Position numbers and translations under genes: made by a program | Shown here: piece after piece, positions 17,436-25,999 of the stretch | Layout: each line of letters starts with the position of its first letter | Position numbering within the stretch: the stretch's first letter is position 1 | From: Catellatospora sichuanensis | GTDB lineage: Bacteria > Actinomycetota > Actinomycetes > Mycobacteriales > Micromonosporaceae | Direction: 5' to 3' | Length of the DNA stretch: 64,000 nucleotides | Assembly (NCBI RefSeq): GCF_007483665.1 | Contig: NZ_VIQO01000010.1 | Coordinates: 248,001 to 312,000 of the forward strand | Notes under the pieces: generated by a model | What the model was told of the DNA's origin: nothing | What the model saw: the letters and a program-made list of their open reading frames with translations, nothing else | The model's database searches: none

Positions 17436-18650
17436 ATGTCTGGTCCGAAGTCCCTGGTCACGGCTGCTGTCTCGGCTGCCGTGCTGCTGCTGGGCGCGCC
17501 CGCGGCCGCGGCCGAGCCGGACGTGGTGCGCGGTATGCAGTGGCAGCTCACCGGTCTCGAACTGGCCGCGGCACATCAACGTGCGACCGGCACCGGCGTG
17601 CTCGTCGCGGTGCTGGACTCGGGTGTGGACCGATCCCATCCGGACCTGGTCGGCCAGGTGCTCGGTGGGCCGGATGGCGCATCGAACACCGATGTGGACG
17701 GTCGCGGCACCGGGCTGGCCGGACTCATCGCAGGTCACGGCCATGTTCCGGCGGTGCCTGCCGGTGCCGTGCGACCGACGCCGTCCGTCTCGGCCGGCTG
17801 GCCCGCGCCGAGCGCGAGCGCCGCCGCGGTGACCGACCCCCGCACGGCGGGCGTGCTCGGGGTGGCACCGGGTGCGCAGATCCTGCCGATCGCGTTCGCG
17901 CCCGCGCCCAGCGCGACCGGCGACCCGGACGCGCTGGCCGGCGCGATCGACCGGGCCGTGCTCGGCGGCGCGAAGGTCGTCTGCATCGGCCGGGGCGTCG
18001 TGCCCAGCAGCCGGCTGCAGGCGTCGGTCGACGCGGCCGTGGCGCGCGGCGTGCTGATCGTCGCGGCGGACGCGGACCGGGCGGGCCGCCCGTTCACGCC
18101 CTGGCCGGCCTCGTACAACGGGGTGCTCAACGCGATCCCGGCGGACCGCTCGGGCCAGGTGCCCGTCGCACCGCTGAGTGGGCGTACCACCGGCATCACC
18201 GTGCCCGGCGTCGACCTGATCACGACCGGGTTGGGCGGCGGCTACCGGATGGACGGCGGGTCCAGCGCAGCGGCGGTGCTGGCGGGCGCGGCGGCGGTGG
18301 TCTGGTCGGCATACCCGCAGGCCACGGCCGCACAGGTGCTGCAGCGGCTGCGGACGACCGCGACGGACGCCGGTGCGCCGGGCGCGGACAGCCGTTTCGG
18401 CGCGGGCATGCTCAATCTGACCGCGGCCCTGGCCGCGAACCTGCCGCAGGAGGCCGCGCCGAGCGTCTCGCCGAGCCCTGCGGCGTCCAGTCCGGCCGCG
18501 TCACCGAGCGGATCGCCCCGGCCGGTGGCGCTCGCCGACAGCCGGGACTGGCGGCGCTGGCTGGTCGCGCTGCCGCTGCTGCTGTTCCTGGCCGCCCTCA
18601 CGGTGTGGTCGGTCCGGTCGGCCCGGACGCGGCGAGAACAGGCCGTCTGA
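17436..18650 (+). CDS. Mycosin-like S8 subtilase homologue with lost catalytic residues
   Basis: A 404-aa protein with signal peptide, subtilisin-like domain, Pro/Ser/Ala linker and C-terminal transmembrane helix (WLVALPLLLFLAALTVWSV), the layout of type VII-secretion mycosins. The Asp motif AVLDSGVD is present. The His motif HGTxVAG reads GRGTGLAG (His to Arg). The oxyanion Asn motif AAGN reads AADA. The Ser motif is GGSSAAAVLAG instead of GTSMAAP. It therefore looks like a pseudoprotease. The ATG at 17436 has GGAG 8 nt upstream and gives a good signal peptide; 17394 is an alternative. No ESX core genes are nearby. Confidence 0.75.
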   Translation: MSGPKSLVTAAVSAAVLLLGAPAAAAEPDVVRGMQWQLTGLELAAAHQRATGTGVLVAVLDSGVDRSHPDLVGQVLGGPDGASNTDVDGRGTGLAGLIAGHGHVPAVPAGAVRPTPSVSAGWPAPSASAAAVTDPRTAGVLGVAPGAQILPIAFAPAPSATGDPDALAGAIDRAVLGGAKVVCIGRGVVPSSRLQASVDAAVARGVLIVAADADRAGRPFTPWPASYNGVLNAIPADRSGQVPVAPLSGRTTGITVPGVDLITTGLGGGYRMDGGSSAAAVLAGAAAVVWSAYPQATAAQVLQRLRTTATDAGAPGADSRFGAGMLNLTAALAANLPQEAAPSVSPSPAASSPAASPSGSPRPVALADSRDWRRWLVALPLLLFLAALTVWSVRSARTRREQAV

Positions 18651-18764
18651 CCGCGCCCACGTGGCGGGACCGGGACCGGATCGGCTGCGGGCCGGATTAA
18701 CAGATCGTTGCTGAAGGTGGCGTCCCGCGCCCTGCGGGCGGATGCCGCTGGCATGTGTAGGCTG

Positions 18765-18791
18765 TATATCCTATCGTGCCGGTAGGTTATA
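18765..18791. promoter_or_regulatory. AT-rich inverted repeat upstream of the FAD protein gene
   Basis: TATATCCTA (18765-18773) and TAGGTTATA (18783-18791) form an inverted repeat with one mismatch around a 9-bp spacer, in an AT-rich island 80-105 bp upstream of the ATG at 18870. The symmetry and position suggest a dimeric-repressor operator overlapping a promoter. The cognate regulator is unknown. Confidence 0.5.
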
Positions 18792-18869
18792 TGGACTTTC
18801 GGCTGACCTCCCCGCGTCCACCGGGCGGGTGACGCCTAACTTGATCAGCGACACGGAGGAGGTACGGCC

Positions 18870-20348
18870 ATGGGCATCGCGGTGGTGGTCGGTGGTGGCT
18901 GCAGTGGCGTGCTCGCCACCCGTGAGCTGCTGCGGACCGGCTGGCACGTGGTGCTGGTCGATCCCGGCGCGCGCCCCGGCCGCGGGCTGGCCTACAGCAC
19001 CGCCGCCCCGTGGCATCTGCTCAACTCGCCCGCCGCCGCGATGAGCGCCGACCCCGACCGGCCCGACGACTTCCTGCGCTGGTGCCGGCAGCGCGACCCG
19101 CGCACCGCGCCCACCGACTTCGTGCCGCGCAGCTGGTACGGCGACTACCTGACCGAGGTGCTGCGGACGGCCGACGAGACCGCGCAGGGACGGCTCACCG
19201 TGCAACGCGGCCGGGTGGCGCGCATCTTCGAACCGTCCGGCGGCCCGCTGACCGTGCTGCTCACCGACGACGTGGTGATCCCCGCCGACCGGGTGGTGCT
19301 CGCGCTGGGCCACCCCGCCCCGTCCACCCCGGCCCGGCTGGACGCCGCCGTGGCCCGCTCGGGGGCGTACGTGGCCGACCCGTGGCGGCCCGGCGCGCTG
19401 GCGGACCTGCCGGAGGGCCCGGTCCTGCTCATCGGCACCGGGCTGACCGCCGTCGACGTGGCGCTGACCCTCGCGAACGCGGGCCGACGCGACCTCACCG
19501 CAGTGTCCCGGCACGGGCTGCTGCCCCAGTCGCACCGCAGGCCCCCGGCTGCCGCCGCGGCGCACCCGGCGCAGGCTGCGGCAGTCGCGGTGACCACGCC
19601 CGGGGGACCGGCGGCGGCCGCACAGGCAGCGCCCGCGCAGGTCACGGCGGTGCAGGTGCAGGCGGTTACGGCGGCGGCGCTGCCTGAGCTGCTGGCCGCG
19701 GCTTCGGTGGCGGGGCTGCTGCGGTCGCTGCGGCGGCTGGCCGCCGACACCGGGGACTGGCGGGCCGTGCTGGACGCGCTGCGGCCGCACTGGGACGCGC
19801 TGTGGCAGAGCCTGCCCGAGCCGGGCCAGCGCCGCTTCCTGCGGCACCTGGCGCGCTACTGGGAGGTGCACCGGCACCGGATGGCGCCCGACGTCGCGGA
19901 CAGCATCGGCGCGCTGCGCGAGAGCGGCGCGCTGCGGGTGCGCGCGGCCGAGCTGTGCGGCATCGAGGCCGCCGACGAGGGGGTACGCGTGGTGCTGCGC
20001 GAGCGGCACGGCGGCGCGATCACCGCTCCCACGTTCGCCGCGGTGGTCAACTGCACCGGGCCGGGCCGCATCGTCGAGTCGGACCCGCTGGTCCGCGCGC
20101 TGGTCGCGGAGGGCATGGCCCGGCCGGGCCCGTACCGTCTGGGACTGGACACCGACCCGCACGGCGCGCTGCGGCGCCGCGACGGCTCGGCGCATCCGGC
20201 GCTGTGGACGCTCGGCCCGACCCGGCGTGGCGTGCTCTGGGAGACCACCGCCGCGCCCGAGATCAGGACGCAGGCCCGGGCGCTGGCCGTCGCGCTGGGC
20301 GACGCGGGGCGCGACCGTACGCCGATCGCCGAGTGCGTGGAGTCCTAG
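18870..20348 (+). CDS. FAD/NAD(P)-binding oxidoreductase (NAD_binding_9 type)
   Basis: A 492-aa cytoplasmic flavoprotein-like protein. The N-terminal Rossmann motif is VVVGGGCSGVLATREL (residues ~4-19). The second dinucleotide site near residue 190 is LLIGTGLTAVDVALTL. Signatures seen in the NAD_binding_9/HI0933-like group include GRGLAYSTAAPWHLLN and TGPGRI. An Ala/Gln/Pro-rich insert (~residues 225-270) is unusual. The ATG at 18870 has GGAGGAGGT 6-8 nt upstream. No enzyme activity can be named; relatives include putative hydroxylase/N-oxygenase-like proteins. Confidence 0.75.
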   Translation: MGIAVVVGGGCSGVLATRELLRTGWHVVLVDPGARPGRGLAYSTAAPWHLLNSPAAAMSADPDRPDDFLRWCRQRDPRTAPTDFVPRSWYGDYLTEVLRTADETAQGRLTVQRGRVARIFEPSGGPLTVLLTDDVVIPADRVVLALGHPAPSTPARLDAAVARSGAYVADPWRPGALADLPEGPVLLIGTGLTAVDVALTLANAGRRDLTAVSRHGLLPQSHRRPPAAAAAHPAQAAAVAVTTPGGPAAAAQAAPAQVTAVQVQAVTAAALPELLAAASVAGLLRSLRRLAADTGDWRAVLDALRPHWDALWQSLPEPGQRRFLRHLARYWEVHRHRMAPDVADSIGALRESGALRVRAAELCGIEAADEGVRVVLRERHGGAITAPTFAAVVNCTGPGRIVESDPLVRALVAEGMARPGPYRLGLDTDPHGALRRRDGSAHPALWTLGPTRRGVLWETTAAPEIRTQARALAVALGDAGRDRTPIAECVES

Positions 20349-20413
20349 GGCAACGGCGGCTGTGGGCGAACATTTCACAGCCGCTGCTGCGGACGCCTCC
20401 TCCGGCAGCTTGC

Positions 20414-20419
20414 TAGGGT
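20414..20419 (+). promoter_or_regulatory. Leaderless -10 (TAGGGT) of the first M16 peptidase gene
   Basis: TAGGGT ends 7 nt before the GTG at 20427. The intervening CGGCTTT contains no Shine-Dalgarno. Confidence 0.55.
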
Positions 20420-20426
20420 CGGCTTT

Positions 20427-21740
20427 GTGTCCACCGAGACCAGCATCCAGATCCCGCGCACGGCGTACGAGGTCGAGCGGTTCACGCTCCCCAACGGTTT
20501 GCGCGTCGTGCTCAGCCCGGACCGCAGCGCACCGGTGATCGGTGTCGCGGTCGTCTACGACGTGGGAATCCGGTCCGAGCCCGAGGGCCGCACCGGCTTC
20601 GCCCACCTCTTCGAACACCTGATGTTCCAGGGCTCGGCCAACCTGGAGAAGCTGGCCCACTTCCGGCACGTGCAGGGGGCGGGCGGCACCTTCAACGGCT
20701 CCACCCACCTGGACTACACCGACTACTTCGAGACGGTGCCGAGCAACGCGCTGGAGCGGATGCTCTTCCTGGAGGCCGACCGCATGCGCGGGCCGCGGCT
20801 GACCGAGGAGAACCTCAAGAACCAGATCGACGTGGTCAAGGAGGAGATCCGGGTCAACGTGCTGAACCGCCCGTACGGCGGCTTCCCGTGGCTCAAGCTC
20901 CCGCCGGTCATGTTCGACACGTTCCCGAACGCGCACGACGGCTACGGCTCGTTCAGCGACCTGGAGGCCGCGACCGTTCCGGACGCCGCCGAGTTCTTCG
21001 ACAAGTACTACGCCTGCGGCAACGCCACGCTGGCCGTCTCCGGCGACTTCGAGTCCGCGCACGCCCGGCTGCTGATCGAGCGGCACTTCGGCGACGTCCC
21101 GGCCCGCCCGGCCCCGGTGCGCCCGGACTTCACCGAGCCCGATCTGAGCGCCGAGCGGCGCGAGTCCTACGTGGACCGGCTCGCCCCGCTGCCCGCGGTC
21201 GCCTCGGCGTGGCGGGTCCCGGACCCGATCACCGACTTCGCCGGCTACCTGCCGTACGTGGTGCTGGCCGAGGTGCTCACCGACGGCGACGCGTCGCGGC
21301 TGGTCGAGCGCCTGGTGCTGAAGGACCGCAGCGTCACCAGCGTCGGCGGCTACCTGGGCTTCATGGGTGAGCCGTTCGAGGTGCGCGACCCCACGGCGCT
21401 GCTGCTGCAGTCGCACCTGCCGCCGGGCGGCAGCGTGGACAAGGTGCTGGTCACCATCGACGAGGAGTTGGACCGGCTGGCCACCGACGGGCTGACCGCG
21501 GGCGAACTGGCCCGTACCCAGGCCCGGATGGCCACCCACCTGCTGCGCGAGACCGACGCGGTGCTGGGCCGCGCGCTGCGCATGGCCGTGCTGGAGCTGC
21601 AGCGGGGCAACCCGGGGCTGCTCAACGACCTGCCGCACTCGATCGCGGAGGTGACCGAGGAGCAGGTCCGGGCCGCCGCGGCCGCCCTGCGCCCGAACCG
21701 CCGGGCGTCCATCGAGGTCGTGCCCGGAGGAAACCAGTGA
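20427..21740 (+). CDS. M16 family zinc metallopeptidase, catalytic subunit
   Basis: A 437-aa protein of the pitrilysin/mitochondrial-processing-peptidase family. The inverted zinc motif HxxEH is HLFEH at residues 60-64 (H60, E63, H64), and the third zinc ligand is E140 in VKEEIRV, 76 residues after H64 as usual. C-terminal peptidase M16C-like sequence includes FEVRDPTALL. The GTG at 20427 is used, with a TAGGGT hexamer 7 nt upstream. Directly downstream is a second M16 gene lacking the zinc motif; such pairs form alpha/beta heterodimers. The substrate is unknown. Confidence 0.92.
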   Translation: MSTETSIQIPRTAYEVERFTLPNGLRVVLSPDRSAPVIGVAVVYDVGIRSEPEGRTGFAHLFEHLMFQGSANLEKLAHFRHVQGAGGTFNGSTHLDYTDYFETVPSNALERMLFLEADRMRGPRLTEENLKNQIDVVKEEIRVNVLNRPYGGFPWLKLPPVMFDTFPNAHDGYGSFSDLEAATVPDAAEFFDKYYACGNATLAVSGDFESAHARLLIERHFGDVPARPAPVRPDFTEPDLSAERRESYVDRLAPLPAVASAWRVPDPITDFAGYLPYVVLAEVLTDGDASRLVERLVLKDRSVTSVGGYLGFMGEPFEVRDPTALLLQSHLPPGGSVDKVLVTIDEELDRLATDGLTAGELARTQARMATHLLRETDAVLGRALRMAVLELQRGNPGLLNDLPHSIAEVTEEQVRAAAAALRPNRRASIEVVPGGNQ

Positions 21741-21801
21741 GCGAGCGAACCGGTGGGCTCAGTGGGGCTCATGCCGTCGACGAGCGAAGCGAGGAGCAGG
21801 C

Positions 21802-23124
21802 ATGAGCGTGACCACCCTTCCCGAGTTGGATGAGAACCGGCCGCTGGTCCTGCCGGTGGAGGTCGAGCAGACGCTGCCCAACGGGCTGACCGTGCTGGCC
21901 ATCCGCCGGCCGAGCGTGCCGCTGGCCGAGGTGCGGCTGCGCGTGCCGTTCGCCAAGGCCGAGCTGGCCGAGGCGGCGGTGCTGGCGCAGACCCTGTTCT
22001 CGGGCACGAGCAAGCGCAGCACCGTCCAGATCGCCGCCGAGCTGCAGACCGTCGGTGGCGGGCTGGGCGCCGGGATCGACCCGGACCGCCTCCAGATCAG
22101 CGGCAATTCGCTGGTGTCGGGACTGGACCGGCTGCTGGAGCTGCTGGCCGAGGTGCTCGACGACGCGGTCTACCCGGAGGGCGAGGTCACCACCGAGTCC
22201 GAGCGGCTGGCCGACCGGATCCAGGTCGCGCAGAGCCAGCCCGCCCACCTGGCCCGCGTCGCGCTGCTCAAGCGCATCTACCCGGGGCACCCGTACGCGG
22301 TGCAGACCCCGTCGGTGGAGGACGTGCGTGCGGTCAGTCCGGAGGCGTTGCGCGCGCTGCACGCCCGGCGGCTGCACCCGGCGGGCGCGACCCTGGTCAT
22401 CGTCGGCGACCTCGACCCGGAGCAGGCGGTGCAGACCGCGGCCAAGCGCCTCGGCGGGTGGAACGGGGCCGGCGAGAGCGCCGAGCTGTCGCCCATCCCG
22501 CTGCTGGTGCCGGGCCCGCTGCTGCTGGTGGACCGGCCGGGCGCGGTGCAGTCGTCGCTGCGTTTCGCGCTGCCGGCGGTGGGCCGCACCCACCCCGACC
22601 ACGCCGCGCTGCAGCTCGCAAACATGATCTTCGGCGGCTACTTCTCCTCCCGCTGGGTGGAGAACATCCGCGAGGACAAGGGCTACACCTACGGCCCGCA
22701 CTCGGTGATCGAGCACTCGGTGGCCGGTTCCACGCTGACCGTGTCCGCCGAGGTGGCCACCGAGGTCACCGCCCCGGCCCTGGTCGAGACGCTGTACGAG
22801 CTGGGCCGCATCGCGGCGCTGCCGGTCCGCGAGGACGAGTTGGAGCAGGCGCGGCAGTACGCGCTGGGCACGCTGCAGCTGGGCATGTCGACGCAGTCCG
22901 GGCTGGCCGGGCTCGCCAGCACCTACGCCGGGTTCGGGCTGCGGCTGGACTTCCTGGCCGAGCACTCGGCCCGGCTGGCCGCGGCGACCCTGGAAGACGT
23001 GCACCGGGTCGCGGCGACGTACCTCGCGCCCGCGGTGGCGGCCCCGGTGATCCTCGGCGACGCCGAGAAGATCCAGGCCGCGGTCTCGGCGATCGTGCCG
23101 GTGCAGGTCGAGCCGAAGTCGTGA
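21802..23124 (+). CDS. M16 family peptidase homologue, non-catalytic partner subunit
   Basis: A 440-aa M16-fold protein without HxxEH; the corresponding segment reads AELAEAAVLAQTLFSGTSKR. It keeps the Arg/Tyr substrate-binding signature NIREDKGYTYGP near residue 290, as in non-catalytic partner subunits of M16B peptidases. The ATG at 21802 has GAGGAG 5-10 nt upstream. It is 61 bp after the catalytic subunit and on the same strand, so a heterodimer is likely. Confidence 0.9.
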   Translation: MSVTTLPELDENRPLVLPVEVEQTLPNGLTVLAIRRPSVPLAEVRLRVPFAKAELAEAAVLAQTLFSGTSKRSTVQIAAELQTVGGGLGAGIDPDRLQISGNSLVSGLDRLLELLAEVLDDAVYPEGEVTTESERLADRIQVAQSQPAHLARVALLKRIYPGHPYAVQTPSVEDVRAVSPEALRALHARRLHPAGATLVIVGDLDPEQAVQTAAKRLGGWNGAGESAELSPIPLLVPGPLLLVDRPGAVQSSLRFALPAVGRTHPDHAALQLANMIFGGYFSSRWVENIREDKGYTYGPHSVIEHSVAGSTLTVSAEVATEVTAPALVETLYELGRIAALPVREDELEQARQYALGTLQLGMSTQSGLAGLASTYAGFGLRLDFLAEHSARLAAATLEDVHRVAATYLAPAVAAPVILGDAEKIQAAVSAIVPVQVEPKS

Positions 23125-23157
23125 ACGAAGCACATGGTGTGACGGTGAGCTGCTCGC

Positions 23158-24063
23158 ATGAGTGATTCGCCTACGGCGGCCCGGTCGGATCTCGACCGGG
23201 CCGCGTTCCGGCGCGCCGACCCGCAGTGGCTGGCCGACGCGTGGTCACGCGGCCAGGTGGTCGTGATCGGAGACGACGGGCGGGCGCTGATCCGCGACGA
23301 CCGGCTGGTGCTGGTCGGTTCGGATCAGGTCGGCGCCGGCGGCCCGGCCGGTGAGCCGCTGTTCCTCGGCGTCGACGCGGGCGGCACGGCCTATTTCGCG
23401 GTGAACCGCGAGCTGCCCGAGGTGCCCGGCGCCGAGCCGAAGCACCTGTGGGAGGTCGGCGCGGACCTGCCGCCGCGCGAGACGTCGCTGCTGACCCAGG
23501 CGCTGGCGCTGGTGCGCTGGCACCGCGACCACCTCTACGCCCCGCGCAGCGGCAAGCCGACCACGGTGGAGCAGGGCGGCTGGGTGCGCCGGGACGCCGA
23601 CGGGGAGCTGCACTTCCCGCGTACCGACCCGGCCGTGATCATGTCGGTGCACGACGGGGCGGCCGGTCCGCAGGGGCTCATCCTGCTCGGTGCGAACGTG
23701 GTGTGGGCCGGTGCCGCCAAACGCCGCTACTCGGTGCTGGCCGGTTTCGTCGAGGCGGGGGAGACCGCGGAGGAGGCGGTCGCCCGCGAGGTGTACGAGG
23801 AGGCGGGCGTGCGGGTGTCCGACATCCGCTACCACGGCAGCCAGGCGTTCCCGTACCCCCGCTCGCTGATGCTGGGCTTCAGCGCGGTCGCCGACCCGGC
23901 GGCCGCGCCGCTGCGCACCGACCCGGACGAGCTGCTCGATGCGCAGTGGTTCACGCGCGAGCAGATCGCCCGGGTGCTGGACGGGTCAGACGACTCCTTC
24001 ACGCTCCCGAACCGGTCCTCCATCGCCCACCAGCTCGTCCTGCGCTGGCTGCGCGAGGGCTGA
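23158..24063 (+). CDS. nudC: NAD(+)/NADH pyrophosphatase, zinc-ribbon residues lost
   Basis: A 301-aa NudC. Nudix hydrolases of this family cleave NAD(H) to NMN(H) plus AMP, and can remove NAD caps from RNA. The Nudix box is GFVEAGETAEEAVAREVYEEAGV from G196. The NADH-specific SQPFP-like motif is present as GSQAFPYPRSLMLGF. The zinc-ribbon region, usually with four Cys, reads YAPRSGKPTTVEQGGWVRR and HFPRTDPAVI with no Cys, so the metal site is absent. Position between adnAB and mrx1/uvrD2 matches mycobacterial order (Rv3199c). Its last 78 bp overlap the convergent MFS gene. Confidence 0.9.
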   Translation: MSDSPTAARSDLDRAAFRRADPQWLADAWSRGQVVVIGDDGRALIRDDRLVLVGSDQVGAGGPAGEPLFLGVDAGGTAYFAVNRELPEVPGAEPKHLWEVGADLPPRETSLLTQALALVRWHRDHLYAPRSGKPTTVEQGGWVRRDADGELHFPRTDPAVIMSVHDGAAGPQGLILLGANVVWAGAAKRRYSVLAGFVEAGETAEEAVAREVYEEAGVRVSDIRYHGSQAFPYPRSLMLGFSAVADPAAAPLRTDPDELLDAQWFTREQIARVLDGSDDSFTLPNRSSIAHQLVLRWLREG

Positions 24064-25242
24064 CGGCGGGGTCAGCCCGCGCCCGGCCCACAGGTAAAGC
24101 GCGGACACCGCCATCACCGCGCTCATGCCGGCCAGCAGCAGCCGGAAGTCGACCAGCTCGACGAGCACCGCGCCGAATCCGATCGCGAGCGTCTGCGGTG
24201 CGCTGATCAGCGCGTCCATCGCCGCCGAGACCCGGCCCATCAGTGCGGCGGGGGTGCTGCGCTGCATCAGCGTCATGAGGCCGACGAGCAGGTAGGGCAG
24301 GCCGAAGCCGGAGAGCAGGGCGGTGGGGAAGGCCAGCCACAGGCTCGGGGTCAGGCTGGTGAGCAGCAGCGGCAGGAACAGCGCGATGCCGATGGCGTTG
24401 GCCGACAGCTCACCGACCCGGCGGATCAGCCAGGCTGAGGTCAGGCCGCCGAGCAGGCCGCCGACACCCTGGACGCTGATCAGCACGCCGATGAAGGCCG
24501 GCGGCCGGTGCAGGCCCTGGTCGACGAAGGCGAAGAAGACGGTCTCGCTGAAGCCGAAGACGAGGATCGAGATCACGTTGCCGATCAGGGCGCGCCGCAG
24601 CGTGACGCTGCCGACCAGGTGGCGTACGCCCGCGCCGACCTCGGCCACCCAGTGCTGCTCGGTGCGCTCGGGCTTCTCCTCGGGCACCCGCAACACGGCG
24701 ATGACCAGGGCCGCGATGATGAAGCCCGCCATGCCGAGCACGGCCAGGCCCCAGCCCTTCGTGGCGGCGTAGAGCGCGGCCCCCAGCAGCGGCCCCACCA
24801 GGCGCAGGCCCTGCCGCACCGTCTGCAGCGCCCCGTTGGCCTCGGCCAGCAGGTCCGGCGGGATGACCTCCTTGATCAGACCGTTGAGGGAGCCGCTGAC
24901 CAGGATGTACGAGACGCCGTAGCCGACCGCGACGGCGAAGATGATCCACAGGTCTTCGCCGCCGTCGACGGCCAGCAGCGGAGTCAGCATCACCGCCGAG
25001 CCGACCAGGGACGCGATCAGGAACGGGCGCCGGCGGAACCGGTCCACCACCACGCCGAACAGCGGCGCGAACATCACCGGCAGGACCACGCACAGGATCG
25101 CCGCGCCCGCCATGCCGTCGGAGCCGGTGAGGTCCTTGGCCCAGATGGCCAGCGCGAGCACCAGCATCGACTCGGCGGTCATGCTGAAGAACAGGCCCGC
25201 GAAGAGCAGGCGGAAATCGGGTCGGCGCAGTACGGCGCGCAT
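23986..25242 (-). CDS. MFS transporter (MFS_3/enterobactin-exporter-like)
   Basis: A 418-aa, 12-helix major facilitator protein starting MRAVLRRPDFRLLFAGLFFS. The inter-helix 2/3 loop motif appears as GVVVDRFRRRPFLIAS. The typical drug/siderophore-efflux ancestor pattern is recognisable, but the substrate is not. The ATG at 25242 has GGAGGG about 7 nt upstream. It lies 32 bp downstream of the ArsR-type regulator gene, so the two form a regulator-transporter operon. The last 78 bp run antisense through the end of nudC. Confidence 0.85.
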   Translation of the reverse strand: MRAVLRRPDFRLLFAGLFFSMTAESMLVLALAIWAKDLTGSDGMAGAAILCVVLPVMFAPLFGVVVDRFRRRPFLIASLVGSAVMLTPLLAVDGGEDLWIIFAVAVGYGVSYILVSGSLNGLIKEVIPPDLLAEANGALQTVRQGLRLVGPLLGAALYAATKGWGLAVLGMAGFIIAALVIAVLRVPEEKPERTEQHWVAEVGAGVRHLVGSVTLRRALIGNVISILVFGFSETVFFAFVDQGLHRPPAFIGVLISVQGVGGLLGGLTSAWLIRRVGELSANAIGIALFLPLLLTSLTPSLWLAFPTALLSGFGLPYLLVGLMTLMQRSTPAALMGRVSAAMDALISAPQTLAIGFGAVLVELVDFRLLLAGMSAVMAVSALYLWAGRGLTPPSALAQPAQDELVGDGGPVREREGVV

Positions 25243-25274
25243 GGGGTGTCCCTCCGGGGTGGTGGGGTCGAGGT

Positions 25275-25829
25275 TCAGCTGGGGTTGGGGTGGGCCCAGG
25301 CGACCATGCGAACGGGGCGGGAGCCCGCGGGCCGGGATGCGGGGTCGGTGATTCGCTGGTTGTACCTGGTCATCACCGCGACGAGCTCGTCCTCCAGCGC
25401 CGTGAGCTCCTCGGCGGTGAGCCAGTTGACGTTCTGGACGCCGAAGGCGGCGTGCCGCCACGGTGTGTCGTCGGTCTGGCGCTGCTCGTCCCAGCGGTTG
25501 CGCAGGCCCAGCTCGTGACCCAGCAGCGTCGCGGTGACCTGGCTGCCCGCCTGCATCAGCTCCGGCGGATCATCCGGGCTGCCCCACCTGTTGCCCATGG
25601 GCACCCAGCGCCACGGCCGGTTGCGGCCCACGCCGCCCTCGGCCTCCTCGATGAACCCGAACTTCGCCAGCTGCCGCAGGTGCCACGAGCAGTTCGCCGC
25701 GGACTCGCCGACCCGCTCGGCCAGCTCTGTCGCCGTCGCCGGGCCGTCCAGCGCCAACTCGTTCATCAGCCGCAACCGCACCGGGTGCGCCATCGCCCGC
25801 AACACACGCGGGTCCGTGATGTCCCGCAT
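25275..25829 (-). CDS. ArsR-type winged helix-turn-helix regulator
   Basis: A 184-aa DNA-binding protein with MRDITDPRVLRAMAHPVRLRLMNELA at the N-terminus, the HTH_20/ArsR signature, and recognition helix SAANCSWHLRQLAKFGFIEE. The C-terminal half (WLTAEELTALEDELVAVMTRY) is as in the MFS-associated subgroup. The ATG at 25829 has GGAGAG 7 nt upstream and is preferred; a GTG at 25847 would add six residues and might be read leaderless. No metal-binding Cys pair is visible, so it is probably not a metal sensor. It likely represses itself and the MFS gene through two upstream palindromes (25852-25877). Confidence 0.85.
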   Translation of the reverse strand: MRDITDPRVLRAMAHPVRLRLMNELALDGPATATELAERVGESAANCSWHLRQLAKFGFIEEAEGGVGRNRPWRWVPMGNRWGSPDDPPELMQAGSQVTATLLGHELGLRNRWDEQRQTDDTPWRHAAFGVQNVNWLTAEELTALEDELVAVMTRYNQRITDPASRPAGSRPVRMVAWAHPNPS

Positions 25830-25851
25830 CGGCAGTCTCTCCGTCACATCA

Positions 25852-25877
25852 AAAGAATGCTTTCAAAAGAACTCTTT
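25852..25877. promoter_or_regulatory. Two tandem AAAG-N4-CTTT palindromes, ArsR operator candidate
   Basis: AAAGAATGCTTT (25852-25863) and AAAGAACTCTTT (25866-25877) are 12-bp inverted repeats 14 bp apart, in an AT-rich island immediately upstream of the ArsR gene. They overlap where its -10 would lie. Two half-identical palindromes suggest binding of two dimers. Confidence 0.6.
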
Positions 25878-25999
25878 CGTCAACCCCGGTGCTGCAGTTC
25901 GGCGGGTTCGTGATCAACCGGGGCGAAAGGTGTGTCGGTGCGAGGGCGGGGGCGGGCGGGCGGCTTAGCCTGAGGGCTGGTCACCGACGGAGGTCCCCC

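Noticed and set aside
17436-18650. Type VII secretion locus
   Set aside because: No EccB/C/D/E, WXG100 or PPE genes; the mycosin-like protein lacks catalytic residues.
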